DNA of 64,000 nt, taken from NCBI GenBank assembly GCA_038502055.1, contig JAXRKN010000044.1:5836501-5900500 (forward strand). The letters run 5' to 3'. The stretch comes from Tanytarsus gracilentus (lineage: Eukaryota > Arthropoda > Insecta > Diptera > Chironomidae). The notes beneath the pieces are model-generated. The model saw nothing but the letters and a program-made list of their open reading frames with translations, was not told the origin of the DNA and made no database searches. Positions within the stretch are counted from its first letter, which is position 1; every line of letters starts with the position of its first letter. Of this stretch, positions 37,091-51,000 are shown in pieces. Position numbers and translations under genes: made by a program.

Positions 37091-39084
37091 AATAAAACCG
37101 TTTCTTCAGCCGAGCTGCAGAATTTGAAAACGGCCTAATTGAAATCATTATAAAATCTTGGTTTTAAGACATAATCGTAGAATCTTCGATCGCTTACTCC
37201 CGGGCATATTTTATCATAAAATCACACTCATTCTCATGAACAACATTTTTCTTTTTCGTTCGATCCATGTCATTATTTTTTTCTGAGCATATCAAAAAGA
37301 AGCCATTCAGCCATTCATTATATGCGTTTGATGCGATTATTTAAAATGATGATAACAAATAAAATTCTATTTATGTTCTTTCTCCATCGATTATTTATGA
37401 TAAATTGTACATGCCTCTACTCTTTTTTGAATTATTTGTCATACTTTTACACTTTATCTTATCATTGCACGATTTTCAGCTTCATATGTGTGATTGTGTG
37501 AATTTTTTGTGAAAATTTACGAATAATACTTTTTTTTGTATCATGTTCAATAGTTCATAAACTGAGATAAACTTAATGTCTTCTTTTAAATATCATCAAT
37601 AAAATATTCGCATTTTAAAAAAGTAAAATTGTCTTCGAGCACTTAAGATGAAGAAAAAAAACTCTTTGGACATAACAAGAAATTAATTAAAAACTTTTCA
37701 GGGGGGGTTTCATGATATTCGTTCAGCTACTTATAATAGAGATTATCGTACGATCACCTACAATTCATTACAGCGATTATTTATATTCCTATGCTTTGCA
37801 ACTTTCATTCCCACTCTTTTTTGAATAAATTTTCTCAATATTTTCTTTTTTGAATAATAATTTCTTCATCTCGCTATTTTACAATTTGAAACTATTTCAA
37901 TCTCATCAAAATTGTTGGTGATTTTACTGAGAGGCAAATTTTATTATGGACGCGAGATTTTTTTATAAGGGTGTGCCATTTTGGATTTTTAGTCAATTAA
38001 TTAAATATCATCAATTAACCGGAAAATTCAATTGAATTAAACGTGTGACCACCCGTGAACTCGATGACACCAATCATAACTTTACCCTCAGTACGTGGTG
38101 ATTTCACCCATAATTCGAATTTGATGGAAAGTCAGGCGACAGTCAATAATAATTAGCTGCCTCGCCACATTGATGGAAATTCGGAAAAATTACCTAACAA
38201 CTATTTATTGAAAATGGTCGGTAAGCGTGAGTGTGGAATGATTTTTTTTCTCGAAGAGAATGAAAGAAAAGTTAATTAAGAAGAAAAATTCCTACATATT
38301 GCGCAATTAATTTACTGTTTGCTGTCAGAGGCATTTAACGCGAACTTTTTGGTTTTTTTTTTCTAAAATTTCCCCTGATCTGAATTTTTATATATTTTTT
38401 CATCTAAATTAATTTAAAAATTTCAATTTTACTTCGTGTGTGAATGGCATTTTTTTTTTCGTAATTTCTCATCTGAATCATACTTGATTAATGATTATTA
38501 AATTATCATCATCTTTTTTTATAAATTATTGATATATAGATTTTTGAATCTTCTTTTGAAAATTTAATATTTTTTTTTAATGAAATATTTTCAAGAGTTT
38601 TTATCTTCAAGGTTGAGCTAGTAGTTTTTCACTGGTGTTTAAAACCCATTAAAAGTTCCTAAAAATTTCAATTATTTGAAATTGAAAATTTATAACGGTC
38701 AAGATTTAAAAATTCAAATAAAAATTTAACTTCAGTTAAAAAAATAAAATTCAAATTTTAACCGTTAAATTTTTTTAAGGACTTCAACTTCGGTTTTTAA
38801 GGGAAAACTAATAACTCGCTTTTAAGGGATATTCTTCATCTACTCGAGATTAGAAATAGGTAGAGAATTTTTAAAAATTTTAATTATGATGAGAATGAGG
38901 AACTTAGAACATATACAGAAGTTGCATAAACAGCAAAGTTCTCTTTTTCGAGTTTAGGAAAATCCCTAAAAATTCGTGTTAAGTTCTTTTGCACCTTGTT
39001 CATCTTGAAAATATCTCCTGCTTTATCAGAGCTCTTTAACTTCTTTTTCATGTTATTTGATTTTTAAGCAGATGATCAAAAAAT

Positions 39085-42000
39085 TTACTTTTTGTCACCA
39101 GGCATTTCCTCTTCGGGATCTTTGAGTGTGTGCCATTGAGCAATAGGTCTTCGAGGGGATGCAAGCATGTCTGACCAGTGTCTTAATTCTGTGCCAGATG
39201 CATTGTAACCCAACACTACCTTCCCAATGGGCTCAGACGTACCGATCCTGTCGTAATCAACCACCGTTACAACCAAGTTCACTTTCTATACTCGAACACA
39301 ATCATGATGATAACGATGATAACCAAGATGCAAGCGGCGTCGTTGTCAAGAGCATCACAGGAATAATGAAAAAGAGAAAAATAGAAAAGAGAGAAAAGAC
39401 CATTAATCACATTCATGTTGAGAGTTTACACGCGAAACTACGCGTTCACTACATAGAAGCTGTAACATAAAAAGTACACACAATTATTTACATTCTCTAA
39501 ATATAAATTAAATAATTATATAGTATGTGTTAGTATCATATCCTAGGATAAAGTCACATAATTTGATTAGTAATTACATGTTGTAGAGAAAGAGAGAGAG
39601 AGAAAAAAGGGGAGGTGGGGACACGATGATGTTTGAGATATATCACAATTAAATTGAATGTGTGGAATTGAGGATTGATGTGAGCAGATAAAAATTGGAA
39701 AATTCTTACCTCAGTTCGTGTGAGAATATTTTTTTAATACTGATTATACGTACAGAAATGTTCTGAGGGTGTTGTCGTTTTTTGTGGGGAAGTTTAAGGT
39801 TATAAAGAAAAGGAAAATCTCTACAACCATCATACGAGCCACTAATGAGTCGTATGATAATTATTTAAAGTAAAAATACTTATTTGGGAGTTCTACACAA
39901 TCAAAAAACAAAATTTTGAATAAATTTTTGGAGCTTTCTGACTTTACAACGTGAATTGTAAAACCAAAAAGCTCTTTGCGTGTTTTTAGTCTTTTTTTTA
40001 AATATAGCGTAATATTCAGCTAAGTGTTCGAATATTTTTGGCCTATATATAAATATTTTATTTTGCATCTGATTGGATTTTGTTTGTTGCAAGAATTCAA
40101 TTGTGTAAACAATTGAAAAGTGTCAAACGAAATGTACAAGGCCACTTTTAGTTAAAACAGCATAGCGAGTCATGTTTTTTACATGTAAATATACATCAGC
40201 TAATGAGGAGGTTATGCTAGGGTCTAATTTATTTAACATCTAATTACACAAGTGCCAATTATAAAGGTAGGTTTTGGTGTTGAGTGTCATTTAAGTGCTT
40301 TAGGTGTGAATTAAAAGATTTTTTCTTTTTGACAGGGTTAAAATTATAAATTGTCTCAAATTTTCGTGAAATTGTTTCTAAACATTTAAAACACAGCTAA
40401 CAATCAATTTTGAGTTATTTAAATAATTTTTCTTCTTAATTTTCATCTTTTAATTCATATCCGTTTCACTAAATAATTTTTGTTAGTCCAATTTCGGGAT
40501 GAATTTAATTTTATAGCTCCGCTATATATTAATTTTGGATTTTTCCAAAACCTGTTTTCGGCCCCTAGTGCAAGAATTAATTTAAATAAAAATTTAAATA
40601 TAGTAGAAACCCTACAAACTGGGAAAAAGATTTGAAATGTTGATCCTACGAGGAGTTAGAGCCATTTAAGTCATCTTAATTTCTCACTTTCTGAATGTCT
40701 TACTTTCTCACTTTCTTACTTTCTCACGATCTTAGTGACGCCTATCTAAGAACGGCTGGTCGGATTTGACTCGGGTTTGTGGCTAAAGATCGTGTTTTGG
40801 CTCTATTGTGCAAGAAGTATTTTGTTTTGAGGTACAACCCTCAAGGATAGTCCCTGAGTGCAAAAATGTCCTTTTTCATCAAATTTTCTTTTATATGGCT
40901 TCATGTGTATCGTTGAACTCGTCATTGCATCAGGAATCGATTGACATTGACGATTGCGCCTGTCTTGCCTTTTCGCTCTTCTGTTGTCGTTGAACTCGTC
41001 ATTGCATCAGGAATCGTTGATATTGACGATTTTTGAAGAATGTCCATCAAGGCCGGCCAGGAGTGCCACTAATGTCCATTTTTCAGAACTATGGCTTCAT
41101 GTATGTCGTTGAACTCGTCATTGCATGGGAATCGATTGAATTGAGGATTTTTGAAGAATGTCCATCATGGACGGCCAGGAGTGCCACTAATGTCCATTTT
41201 TCAGAATTATGGTTTTATGGGTTTTGTTGAATTTGTAATTGGAGGGGGAATTGATTGAATTGTTGATTTTTGGGGAATTTTTTTTGGGGGGGGGGGGTTC
41301 CCCAAATTTCTTTTTTTTAAAATTGGTTTTTTTTTTTGTTGACTTTTTTTGGGGTTTTTTGTTTTTTTTTTGGGTTTCCTTGTTGGGGGGGTTCCATATT
41401 CTTTTTAGGGAGAAAATATTTTAATTTTAAAAAAAAAAAAAAAAAAAAGCCAAAAATAAAAAGCTCTTTTTTGCTGATTCTCATCACGTAAAAATTGAAA
41501 AGGGAAAATTTTGAATTTTTTGCAATTTTGCTGCGTGAATTAAAAAGCGCCGCTGTACTGTTTTAGGAAAAGTGGAAAAAATTCTCTCTTTAAGGTTTTT
41601 TTTCTACAGAATCATCAATGACCAATAATCGAAAATTGAGTTAGTGAACTTCATGAGGTTAAAATTTTCTCGCATCACGTTTCAATTTTCATGACATTAT
41701 CTATCAAATTGAAATGTGATGTACACAATTTTTGACATTGATCAGTGAAATTCTATAATTGATTTTTTTTTTCTTTTTGGGATGAGCATGATGTGTGAAA
41801 GTTTTAATGAGAATATTAATGTTGGATGGATAAATACTGGTAAACGGAAATGTAGTATACTCATATCACAGTTATAGGTGTTTTTAAGATATATTTCTTA
41901 GGGAAGCACTTTTGGAAGACATTTTTCTCTCAAGTGAAGTGTCTTTGTTTAAAGTTTTTGTTATATACACTCGTCAGTATATTTAAATATATATAAAAAA

Positions 42001-45000
42001 ATTCTTCGAGTAAGGTAAGAAGAATAGACAGAAGTGAGGGTGGTGGGAATAGAGAGAGAGATAGGAAGATTTTTTTATCATCATAATTATTGTCACATGC
42101 ATTAAAGATTACACAGAATGTACGTTTTTTGATATATTGTTAAACAAACAACTAAAATTGAACCAAACGTTTGAAAATAATAAACTCAGGGGTGGAAATT
42201 GTGAAGCTGGATATTTTTTAAAAAAAATTTATGCTCAGATTTGAACAATCGTAAATAAAATTATCTTAATATATTTGTTATGTTTTACCTTATTTACTTT
42301 TATGTAAAACATCAAATTTTATAATCATTAAGAAAACGAAAATTGTTTTAACAAATTTCACAAATATCCCACACATGTCCACTCCTGGGCCAATAAAAAA
42401 ATCTCTACATGTATCACATTTCGTTATTGTCAATATCGCAGATTAGAGAGATAAACTTAGGAAGGCTGATCTTATCATATAAATAAAAATAATTTCTCGC
42501 ACATAACAAGCAAAACACATATCTAAAAACGTCATGGGAAATTATTTCCTCACTCCAAACGCTTTGAGTGATCACACGAAATAATCATCGTTTTTTTTGG
42601 CGAGGGCGAGAGGGAGGGAAATCACAATGAAAACCACACGCAATAATAAAACGAACATGATACATTTGTTTGCACTTCAAGTGGACATTGACGTTTGCGA
42701 AAAAATTTATCGCGCGCACAACAAAAATGTTTTACTCCAAAAAACAAAAAGAAAATTAAGAAGTTTTATTTAATCTTCTCGCTCATGTCAATATCAACGT
42801 TAAATGTGATTAAATATATATAGAATATCTCTTTTTTTATGGTAGTATAATACATTTTCGCATACTTGTATTTGTTCGAATGGTACTTCAAATGAAAAGG
42901 ACTCATTGTAGTATGGATTCAATGTACATTTCTTGATACTTGTTTTCTTTTTCTTTAAACGCTTTCCATTCTGCATTATTGCTATCTTAACATATGGATC
43001 TGAAAGTAAAATAGGTTATAATATAATTATGGTGCGTGGTTAGAGCGACGATGATGGGAGTTAAATATATTAATTAAGTTATATGACAATGATTATGAGC
43101 GATGATGAAGTCAATTAACTCATAAATTGCGCTGCATAGAGCACCACTACGACATATCTACCTGACAATCCACCAACGTCCATTTTCTTTAGATTCTTCG
43201 CCTCCAATATTACGACAGTCAACTTGCCGGCGGTCGGAACATATCGCAATGAGAAGCAAATGTCGCCCAACTTTTCCTATTTATTTTACGTATATTTTTT
43301 ATTATGGATAATGAAATGACGCAAAAGAGAGGGAGAGAAGAAGTTTAAAAGCATTAGATGATGATGCTCAAATTCATCAATCCAAGGGTTGGAAATTTTG
43401 AGGATTTGAATTTTATTTCTTTAAATTCATTTCGAATCCTCAAAAACCTTGCCGTTGGTCATCAAAATTTTTATCATTTAAAAAACCAAAAAACAATTAT
43501 AATTTTTTTAAACATTTTATTTTTTTTCGAAGAATAAAAAATATGGCGAGAGTAAGTGTTGATCATGAATTTAATAACAAAAAATTTCTATTAATAAATT
43601 AACTGCGACATCGATATCGATATTGAGCATGAGGTTAAGGCTTTTCGAGTTACTCATACAGCCCACAACTTAATATTTTTTTTATATTCTTTGCGGCCAT
43701 GAATGGCGCCCGAGAGCGTGAGTATCCTCTTAAATGCTTTTTCCTCAAAACGCGGTTCACTCTTTTACAGACATAAACAATTGGCGTATTTTTTTCTGTT
43801 GGCTCATGAATGAATTGGGGTGGTGGTGTATGAAACATATGTTTCGGTGGCATTGAGGGACGAAAAGAAATGAAAAATTCTTCTACGACATAAAACATAT
43901 CAGGTAATGAAATTAAACACAATTTTTATTTCTATTTACAAGGTAAAATAAATAAGTTGATTATGAATTAATTGTTAATATGCAATCAATTGGCGGAATG
44001 AATTGAAATTAATTAAATGCACATTGTAATTAAATCATATCGAGAAATTAAATTGATGAGCTCTTTTTGTGGTTCGAACAATGAAACTTTTTGAAAGCTC
44101 GTCATGTGCTCGACAATATGGCGAGCTGGGAGATAAGACGCAATTTCTTACGCCACCAACACATTGCATAATGAGGTCTCTGTCGTATGACATTAGATAT
44201 AAAAATGTAAAACGATGCGAATGGCATCGAGTTACACGAAGAAGTAAAGTTCAAAAATCGCATTGATTTTTTTTAGTTAATTCAAATCTTTTATATGACG
44301 ATTGCATTTTTCACAACTATGATTTTGGTGCGTTAGAAAATATGAGGAGGTACCGAAAAATAAAGTTTCATACCGACTAAATCTACTGGTTTGTTTGTTG
44401 AGTGGTTTTGTACTTGCAGGTTTTCTTTTGCGGAGTTTCAAGGATCATCGAACTAATGTAAAAGAGAGAAGTGTCCTTGAGGGAATTGTGTTTTAGTCGA
44501 GGGGTGGGAAAATTTATTTGAAATATTAAAATAAATGTTTTGAAATTTTATTATAAAAAATAACGAATTTAAAATTATTTTTTCAAATCTCGACAAGTTT
44601 TGATCCCTTGATAAGAAATTTCCAAGTCTTGTAAGAAAAACAATAAACATCATAAAAAAATTGTTTACTTTAGCATATTTTCTGCATTTCAAATTGAAAA
44701 TAGATTTAATGACACGTCGTCACAATGCAATGAACCTTGTCCATTAAACCCTTAAAGAAAATCTGCAATTACATACATCACACATTTCTTAAGCTATGTG
44801 TTGCATTATTTACTCATAAAGTGAACACTACACACTACAATATTGCGCTATAACTACTAAGTGAGCTTAAAAAATTATTATTAAGTAAGTAAGAAGAAAA
44901 ATACTTGACAAATAGCATTAAATTCCTTGTTTCCATCGGAAGTGTTTTCGAGAGAGAGTTTAAAGTGTGAGTGTTTTTGAAAGAGTGTTGTGAGTCATAA

Positions 45001-48000
45001 AAAAGAAGTAATTAAATTAAGTAAATTTTTTGTCTAACCTTTAGCGGATTTTTCAAAATAAAAAAAGGCATTATTTACATCATACATGAAGAGAAGAGAA
45101 ATGAGTTTGTAAACTTTGCAGGGCGTTTGAAATTTTTAAAATTGTTTGCACAGTTTAAAAACTCATCCTCATAAAATCACATCAATAACAGTCTAGACCG
45201 CCCGGAAAGATTTTTTTTGTAATTTTATAAAATCATTTTTTCATTTAGTTTAAGAAGCTTTAAAATATTTTGAATTAGAAATTTTTCAAAAGCTCAAAAA
45301 AGCTCTTAAAAATCATTTAAATAATTGATTTTACCGTCACGTTGTAGAGTAATAAGAACAAACACAATTAAACAAGTTACGACCAATAAATTTGAATGGT
45401 GAAAGTTAACTTTTCAGACGGTCTGCTTTACAACCATAACAACATTCAATAGACTCCTTAGGAAATCTCACGTAAGCACAATAAAATGCTATAAATTCAC
45501 ATACATAGAAGACACCGAGGAATCGAAGAGTTAAATGAGAGACATTTCAAAAGTTAGCTTCATGGGTTATTTACACAAATCGCACATTTGCATTAAGGCA
45601 TCTCTTCGTATAAATTATGACGCATATCTCAAAAAGCTCACGCGCACATAAAATTTGGTGCGACAAGTGGCAGAAAAATAGAAGACACTTACAACTAAAT
45701 CAAATTTTATATGATTCCTTGGGAACGGCGATGCCTTAATGCGACTTTTACCGATTTTCTTTTGACTACTTGAGAGATTGGCATCAAAATAGCTTTTTAA
45801 GAAGAAAATTGATCATCTCAAATATCCAAGTGCGTAAGTGTCTCAACAGCGATAGAAGAGAAAAGCTTGCAGCAATATTTACACCTTCTAAAAAGGTCAA
45901 GAGGAAAATTTCTCAAGGGGAAATTACACAAAAACGCACACAAAGAAAAAATCAAAAATTAAAGTTTTTGCGAAAAGAAAAAATTTCCAATTTTTTTAAA
46001 TTTTTTGTAAGAGTGTGATTCAAATTTTTTTTAATACTGTCGCCAATTTTTTTTAGATAAAATCAAAAATGTTTTTGTGTTGAAATTTGGAGAAGGAAAA
46101 ATTTCTTAACTGACTTGACTCAATAAGAAATTTTCCGATCTCAGTTGAAACTCAAAAATAAAAAAATCTTGTGTATTTTTTGTGGTTAGTTTTTCTCAAA
46201 ACAAAAATCAATTTCAAATAATTTCATCAATTTGATACTTACGCAAAAGTCCAGATGAGAAGGGCCAGATTCAATTATTCCCGATTCGGTAATTTTTTAT
46301 ATATATTTTTTGAGTTTTAAGCATTTGTTTTTTGGGCATGCAATTTTAAAGTTTTTTGATGATTTTCAAAAAAGAGATTTTTGAAAAAAAAGGGGAGTGG
46401 TGGGTGGAATATGAAGGAAGGTTTAAAATTTTTAATTAATTTTTTAAATTTATGTTTTTTGTTTTGATTTTAAAAAGAAGTAGAAGAAGAAGAAGAGGAG
46501 AGGATTTTTATTTATTTTTTAGTGATGAAGTTTGAACCATTCACAGGCGTAGAAGCACAGCAGAGGAAAAAAATTGTAGAAAGAGAAAAGTAACGTCAAT
46601 ACAATTTTCATTAGATTTTAATTGATAATAATAAAAATTATAAGAAATGTTCTTGTGAACTTTTTGAGCATATAGACGTAAAATAATAATTAAAAACTCA
46701 AAAAATAAACTCAAGATTTAAAGTTAAATTTTCCAATTTCAATTTCAATTATCATCGCAATTTTTCAAAAGCTTAATTTTTTCATCTTTTTTTTTCTCAA
46801 GCATATTTTTCACAGAGAGTTTACATAAAGATATAAAGAGAAGAAATAAAAAAGGCAAAAATACCAAAGAATAAAGTACGCGAGAGAGTTTTCTCCAATC
46901 TGGCTGAAATTTGGATATTATTGTGACCTAATTGTGCTTTTTCCCTTTTTTTTTTTTTTGGTTTAAATTTTAGTTTTTTGTGCAGAGATCTTTGAAATTG
47001 AGTTTATTTTAAATAATTTAATATGTATTTTTTAATATAATTTTTAATTTTTTTTTTTTTTATTTTAGTGATTTTTTTTTTTTTTGAATAAAAAAAAATT
47101 TTTTTTTTTTTTAACTTTTTAGCAAAAAAAAAAATAAAAAAATATTTTTTCAGGAAGATTTTTTTTAAAAAAAGAGTAAAAAGCTCTATACAGGAGGAAG
47201 AGAAAAATCGATGTAAATTTGCTCAGTGAAACATTTACATTATTTTCCTGTTCTCTCACGTTGCGATGTATATTTTTTTATGGAATTTGCATTATACATA
47301 AGAAGAGAGACATAGAATGAAGTTAAAGGGCAGCATCGAGGCGACAGCAAGAGCAATTTATCGAGAGTGTGATTGGTATTAACCCTGAATTTTTGCTTCT
47401 TTTTTGGCCTCCATCGAGTTCACATACACACACACACAAACATGTCCAATAAAGTCTTAAAAAATTAATTAAAAATCTTTCACAATCATTTTTGTTCATT
47501 GATTATTTTAAATTATTCAATTATAAAGAAAAGGAAAGTTGATTAAACAAAAATTAGAAAGAGAGAAAAAAGTTTCATTCAAAATAAAATAAATTATGCA
47601 GAAGAGGATTGAAAAGTAAAAAAATAAAGACAAGATGAAAATTAAAGGATACCTCCTGCAGCATTTGTTTGAACACACGACTCAACACGCGAGAGAGATA
47701 GAGAGATAGGGAGTGAGTGAGTGCGATAGAGAGTGCGTGTGTGTATTATAGCGAGAGAGAGAGAGAGAGCAATGAAGAATTTTTCACGTCTAATTTATTG
47801 AATTATTATGAATATCATTACTTAGTTGAGTTAAAAAAAGAAAAAAATTTAATAACAGCAAAATGCAAAAATAAGCAAGAGAAATGAATATCATAAGAAG
47901 TGCTTGAGAAAAATGCATTTAATATCAAGAGATAGAGCAAGTAAGAGGTTTTGATATCATAAAATAAAAACGGGGTAAAAATGATTGAATTGCAAAATTT

Positions 48001-51000
48001 AAAGCTCCGTTGTAAAATTTAAAGTTTGTGAATGAATTTCGGGATTTTCATAAAATACTGATTGATGAGCGTTAAAGTTTATTCTAGATTCACTTCAAAG
48101 TTGAAATCAAATTGAAAGCTTTCAAATTATTTTACAAAAAAGCTTTTTAAGCTTTCAAGATGATCATCAAACTTTGTATAATTTTTAAAGATTTAAATTC
48201 AGAAATTAAATTTCAATCTCAAAATGATGAAAATCTTTTAAAAAGTTCCAAAATAATTTTAACAGAGCTTTAAATTGTAATAAGTTCAAACCTAATAAAC
48301 TCAGATTTGGTTATTCAAATATCAAAAAATTATTTAATAAAAAATTGCTAGGAAAGTGTTTTGAGAAATGGCGACGTGAAATTCTGCGAATATGGAAAAT
48401 GAGTGGCAAGTCGAGTTTGAGCTAAAATATTCAGTGAAAAAGGTTTCATATTGTTGTTATCTTATCGAATTCAGCAATGACACCTTTTTTTGCGCGCGTC
48501 AATATGCATGAGAATTTTATTATGTTACGAGAGGAGTGAAGGGAGAAAATAAATGATTTTTTTCACTGAACTAGATGGAGAAGTGCTGATGGTGTTAAGT
48601 ACTCTTCCATATGTCATAAACAACAACCAAATTTAATTGAATTAAATGATTTTGCTTGAGAGAGATTCAATGAATGATTTCCGCATTTGGTAATAGAATC
48701 GAATAAAAAAAATTAAATTCAAAATTATTCGAAAAATAAATAATTAAAAATTCCGTTAAAAAAGTAGAAAAAAGAGGAATAAAAAGGAAAACTTCACATC
48801 TTACCTGACCACCCTCGCCTTCAACACTCTGCAATTCGCGCCATTCTTCAATCGTTTGAGCCAAATCGACTTGACATAGTGGAACTTTCACTTCTCCAAT
48901 CTGGTCATGCTTCGAGAATCGATCAAAGTCAAAGATGGCAAATACCAGTGTTTTATTCATCGCCTCGGAATACGGTAGACTCTACAATGATGTCAATGAG
49001 AGAAAGAGAGAAAATTGTCCATCATTAACTCCCATGATTAAATTTTCCCCTCTTATTGCGACACATTCAATTTTGTACTGTCTCACATCTTACCTTGAAC
49101 ACAAATGTCTCATTGAATTCGGGATTAAGAGTCTTTCGGTGCACTTTGGTTTCAAACTTTTTCTTCTTATCGGGAAGAAGGTAGACCTTAACATAAGGAT
49201 CCGATGTACCACCCATATCAAGAGCAGGCAATTCTTCAGCCTTAATCACGCCAACAGCTAAACTGTTGTTGTTGAAATCATATTCCAGCTGCAAGAAAGT
49301 AAATTGGAATTTTAATAAAAATTTTAAAAGATAAAGCTATAGCTTAAAAGCTTTGAAATGGAAAGCTCAAAGATTTGAGAATAATTTCTTTAAAGATTTC
49401 TTCTCGGCTTTAAGTAATTAAAAAGATCTCATTCCACAATAATTGTTTAGCATCACAATTATATTTTACCTTATATTGCAATTTTCCAAGCTTTTGTTCG
49501 CTCACTTTACTCGCTTCGTCCTCATGCTCCTCGGCATTGTCGGTTAACTCTTCCATATCGGGTTGAACCTGTTTTTATAATGTGGATATTGAAGCGTTAT
49601 GAGAAAAAATTTTGTGTCCAATATTGATGATAAAATAATGATGGAATTGAATAAAAAAAATATAAAAAGAAGAAAAAGGACGATTTTAATGATTTAATGA
49701 TTTTGCGTATTTCATGTCTACACGAGTTTAGTTTGGTTTGGCATAAAAACATCTACACAGAGAAATATTTAGAGAAAACAAATGTGATATGTGTGTAATG
49801 GATATTACTGGACTCTATCGGAAGCTATCAGATTGAATTATCTCCGTATTTACACTTTATGAAAGATTGAGAAAATTTTATGATGTCGAGAGAATCATGC
49901 ACAGCACACAATGTGTCTTGAAATTATTGACGTTCACTTTTGTTGTAATAAATAAAAATTGTTGTTGAAAATAATCACTTAAACTATGTGCGTTTGCCAC
50001 ATGTTGATTCCTTTCACATTATTGTGTGTTTTTCTTCTCCGCGCCTACACAAACAGCTACCGCTGGCTCCTTTATTTGTCGTCCTCGGCACATATGCGTG
50101 GGAAGAGCTTTTGAAAATAAATTTCTAACCTATTCTCTATTGTCTGCAATTTTCACACGACTTTTTATCTTTAGTAGCTTCAATCACAGTCGTCACGTGG
50201 CATTTTTTTTCTCTCGAGGGTTTTAATCTAAATTTTTCTAAGCTTCTAATGACTGATGGAGTTTTTTGATATTTTCATGTTGTATGTTTTTGAAGAGTTT
50301 TTTATATTTACAAAAAAGAAAACAAATGCCAAAGGGTGGAAAATGTAAATTAGTGCGAATTCGAAAGAAAAATAATTTAAAAAAGTTAAAATTTGAATAT
50401 TCATGAAGTTAATTTTTAATTATTAAATTTTAGACTAAAAACTTCTTTCTAAATAAATTTATCCATGAATATCCAAAAAATTTTCATTCAGATAACAAAA
50501 CTAATAAATTTCCACCCTTTACAAAATCAATGAAACAATGAGACAAAAAAACTTTAAAACGAAATAGCGTAAATTGGTTTTTGCTAAAAATGACGACGAA
50601 TTAAAAAATCAAAAGGCCTAAAGTATAATGAAGTAAGAAAATCTGATTGATCGGAAATCATTTCGAGCAATTAATAAACTTCCGTAAATAAATTGGTATA
50701 AATTAATTCCAATAAATCTGATTTTCCTCTCGAACATTCAACTTTAAGCGCTGCGATGCGTTAAATTAAATGAGAGAGAAATATGAAATATACACAAGGA
50801 AGAAACATGTGAAAATTAAAAGGAAATATGGAATGCGCGTCACCTGCAAACACTGCACATTTACACACTCTTAATTAATTTCGGGTTTAGACATAGTTAC
50901 ATAACATTCGGATTCAATTATGGAATATATTGTTGTGTCCTCAGTTTTAGCATAAACTTTGAATGACTCAATTCCAAGTGTAAACATGTTTAAATTTGAA

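Larger units (their letters stand above)
35424..39084. other. Convergent intergenic region between the SVIP-like gene and Syt1
   Basis: AT-rich DNA that should hold the SVIP 3' UTR on the left and the Syt1 3' UTR on the right. No coding exon was recognised. A degenerate tandem repeat is at 36960-37090. Confidence 0.6.
39286..42865 (-). other. Last intron of Syt1
   Basis: 3.6-kb intron with donor GTATGC and acceptor TATAG. It holds the second copy of the dispersed element and the degraded sequence described below. Otherwise AT-rich with no coding exon recognised. Confidence 0.7.
43277..48804 (-). other. Syt1 intron between the C2A and C2B exons
   Basis: 5.5-kb intron, AT-rich with long A/T homopolymers. 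A 90-codon minus-strand ORF (43650-43922) has a protein-like composition but no recognised relatives or clear splice sites. A low-complexity stretch lies at 46941-47180 and a GA repeat at 47753. Confidence 0.6.

Noticed and set aside
41239..41424. G/F-rich ORF of 61 codons
   Set aside because: Translation of the degraded G/T homopolymer tract.
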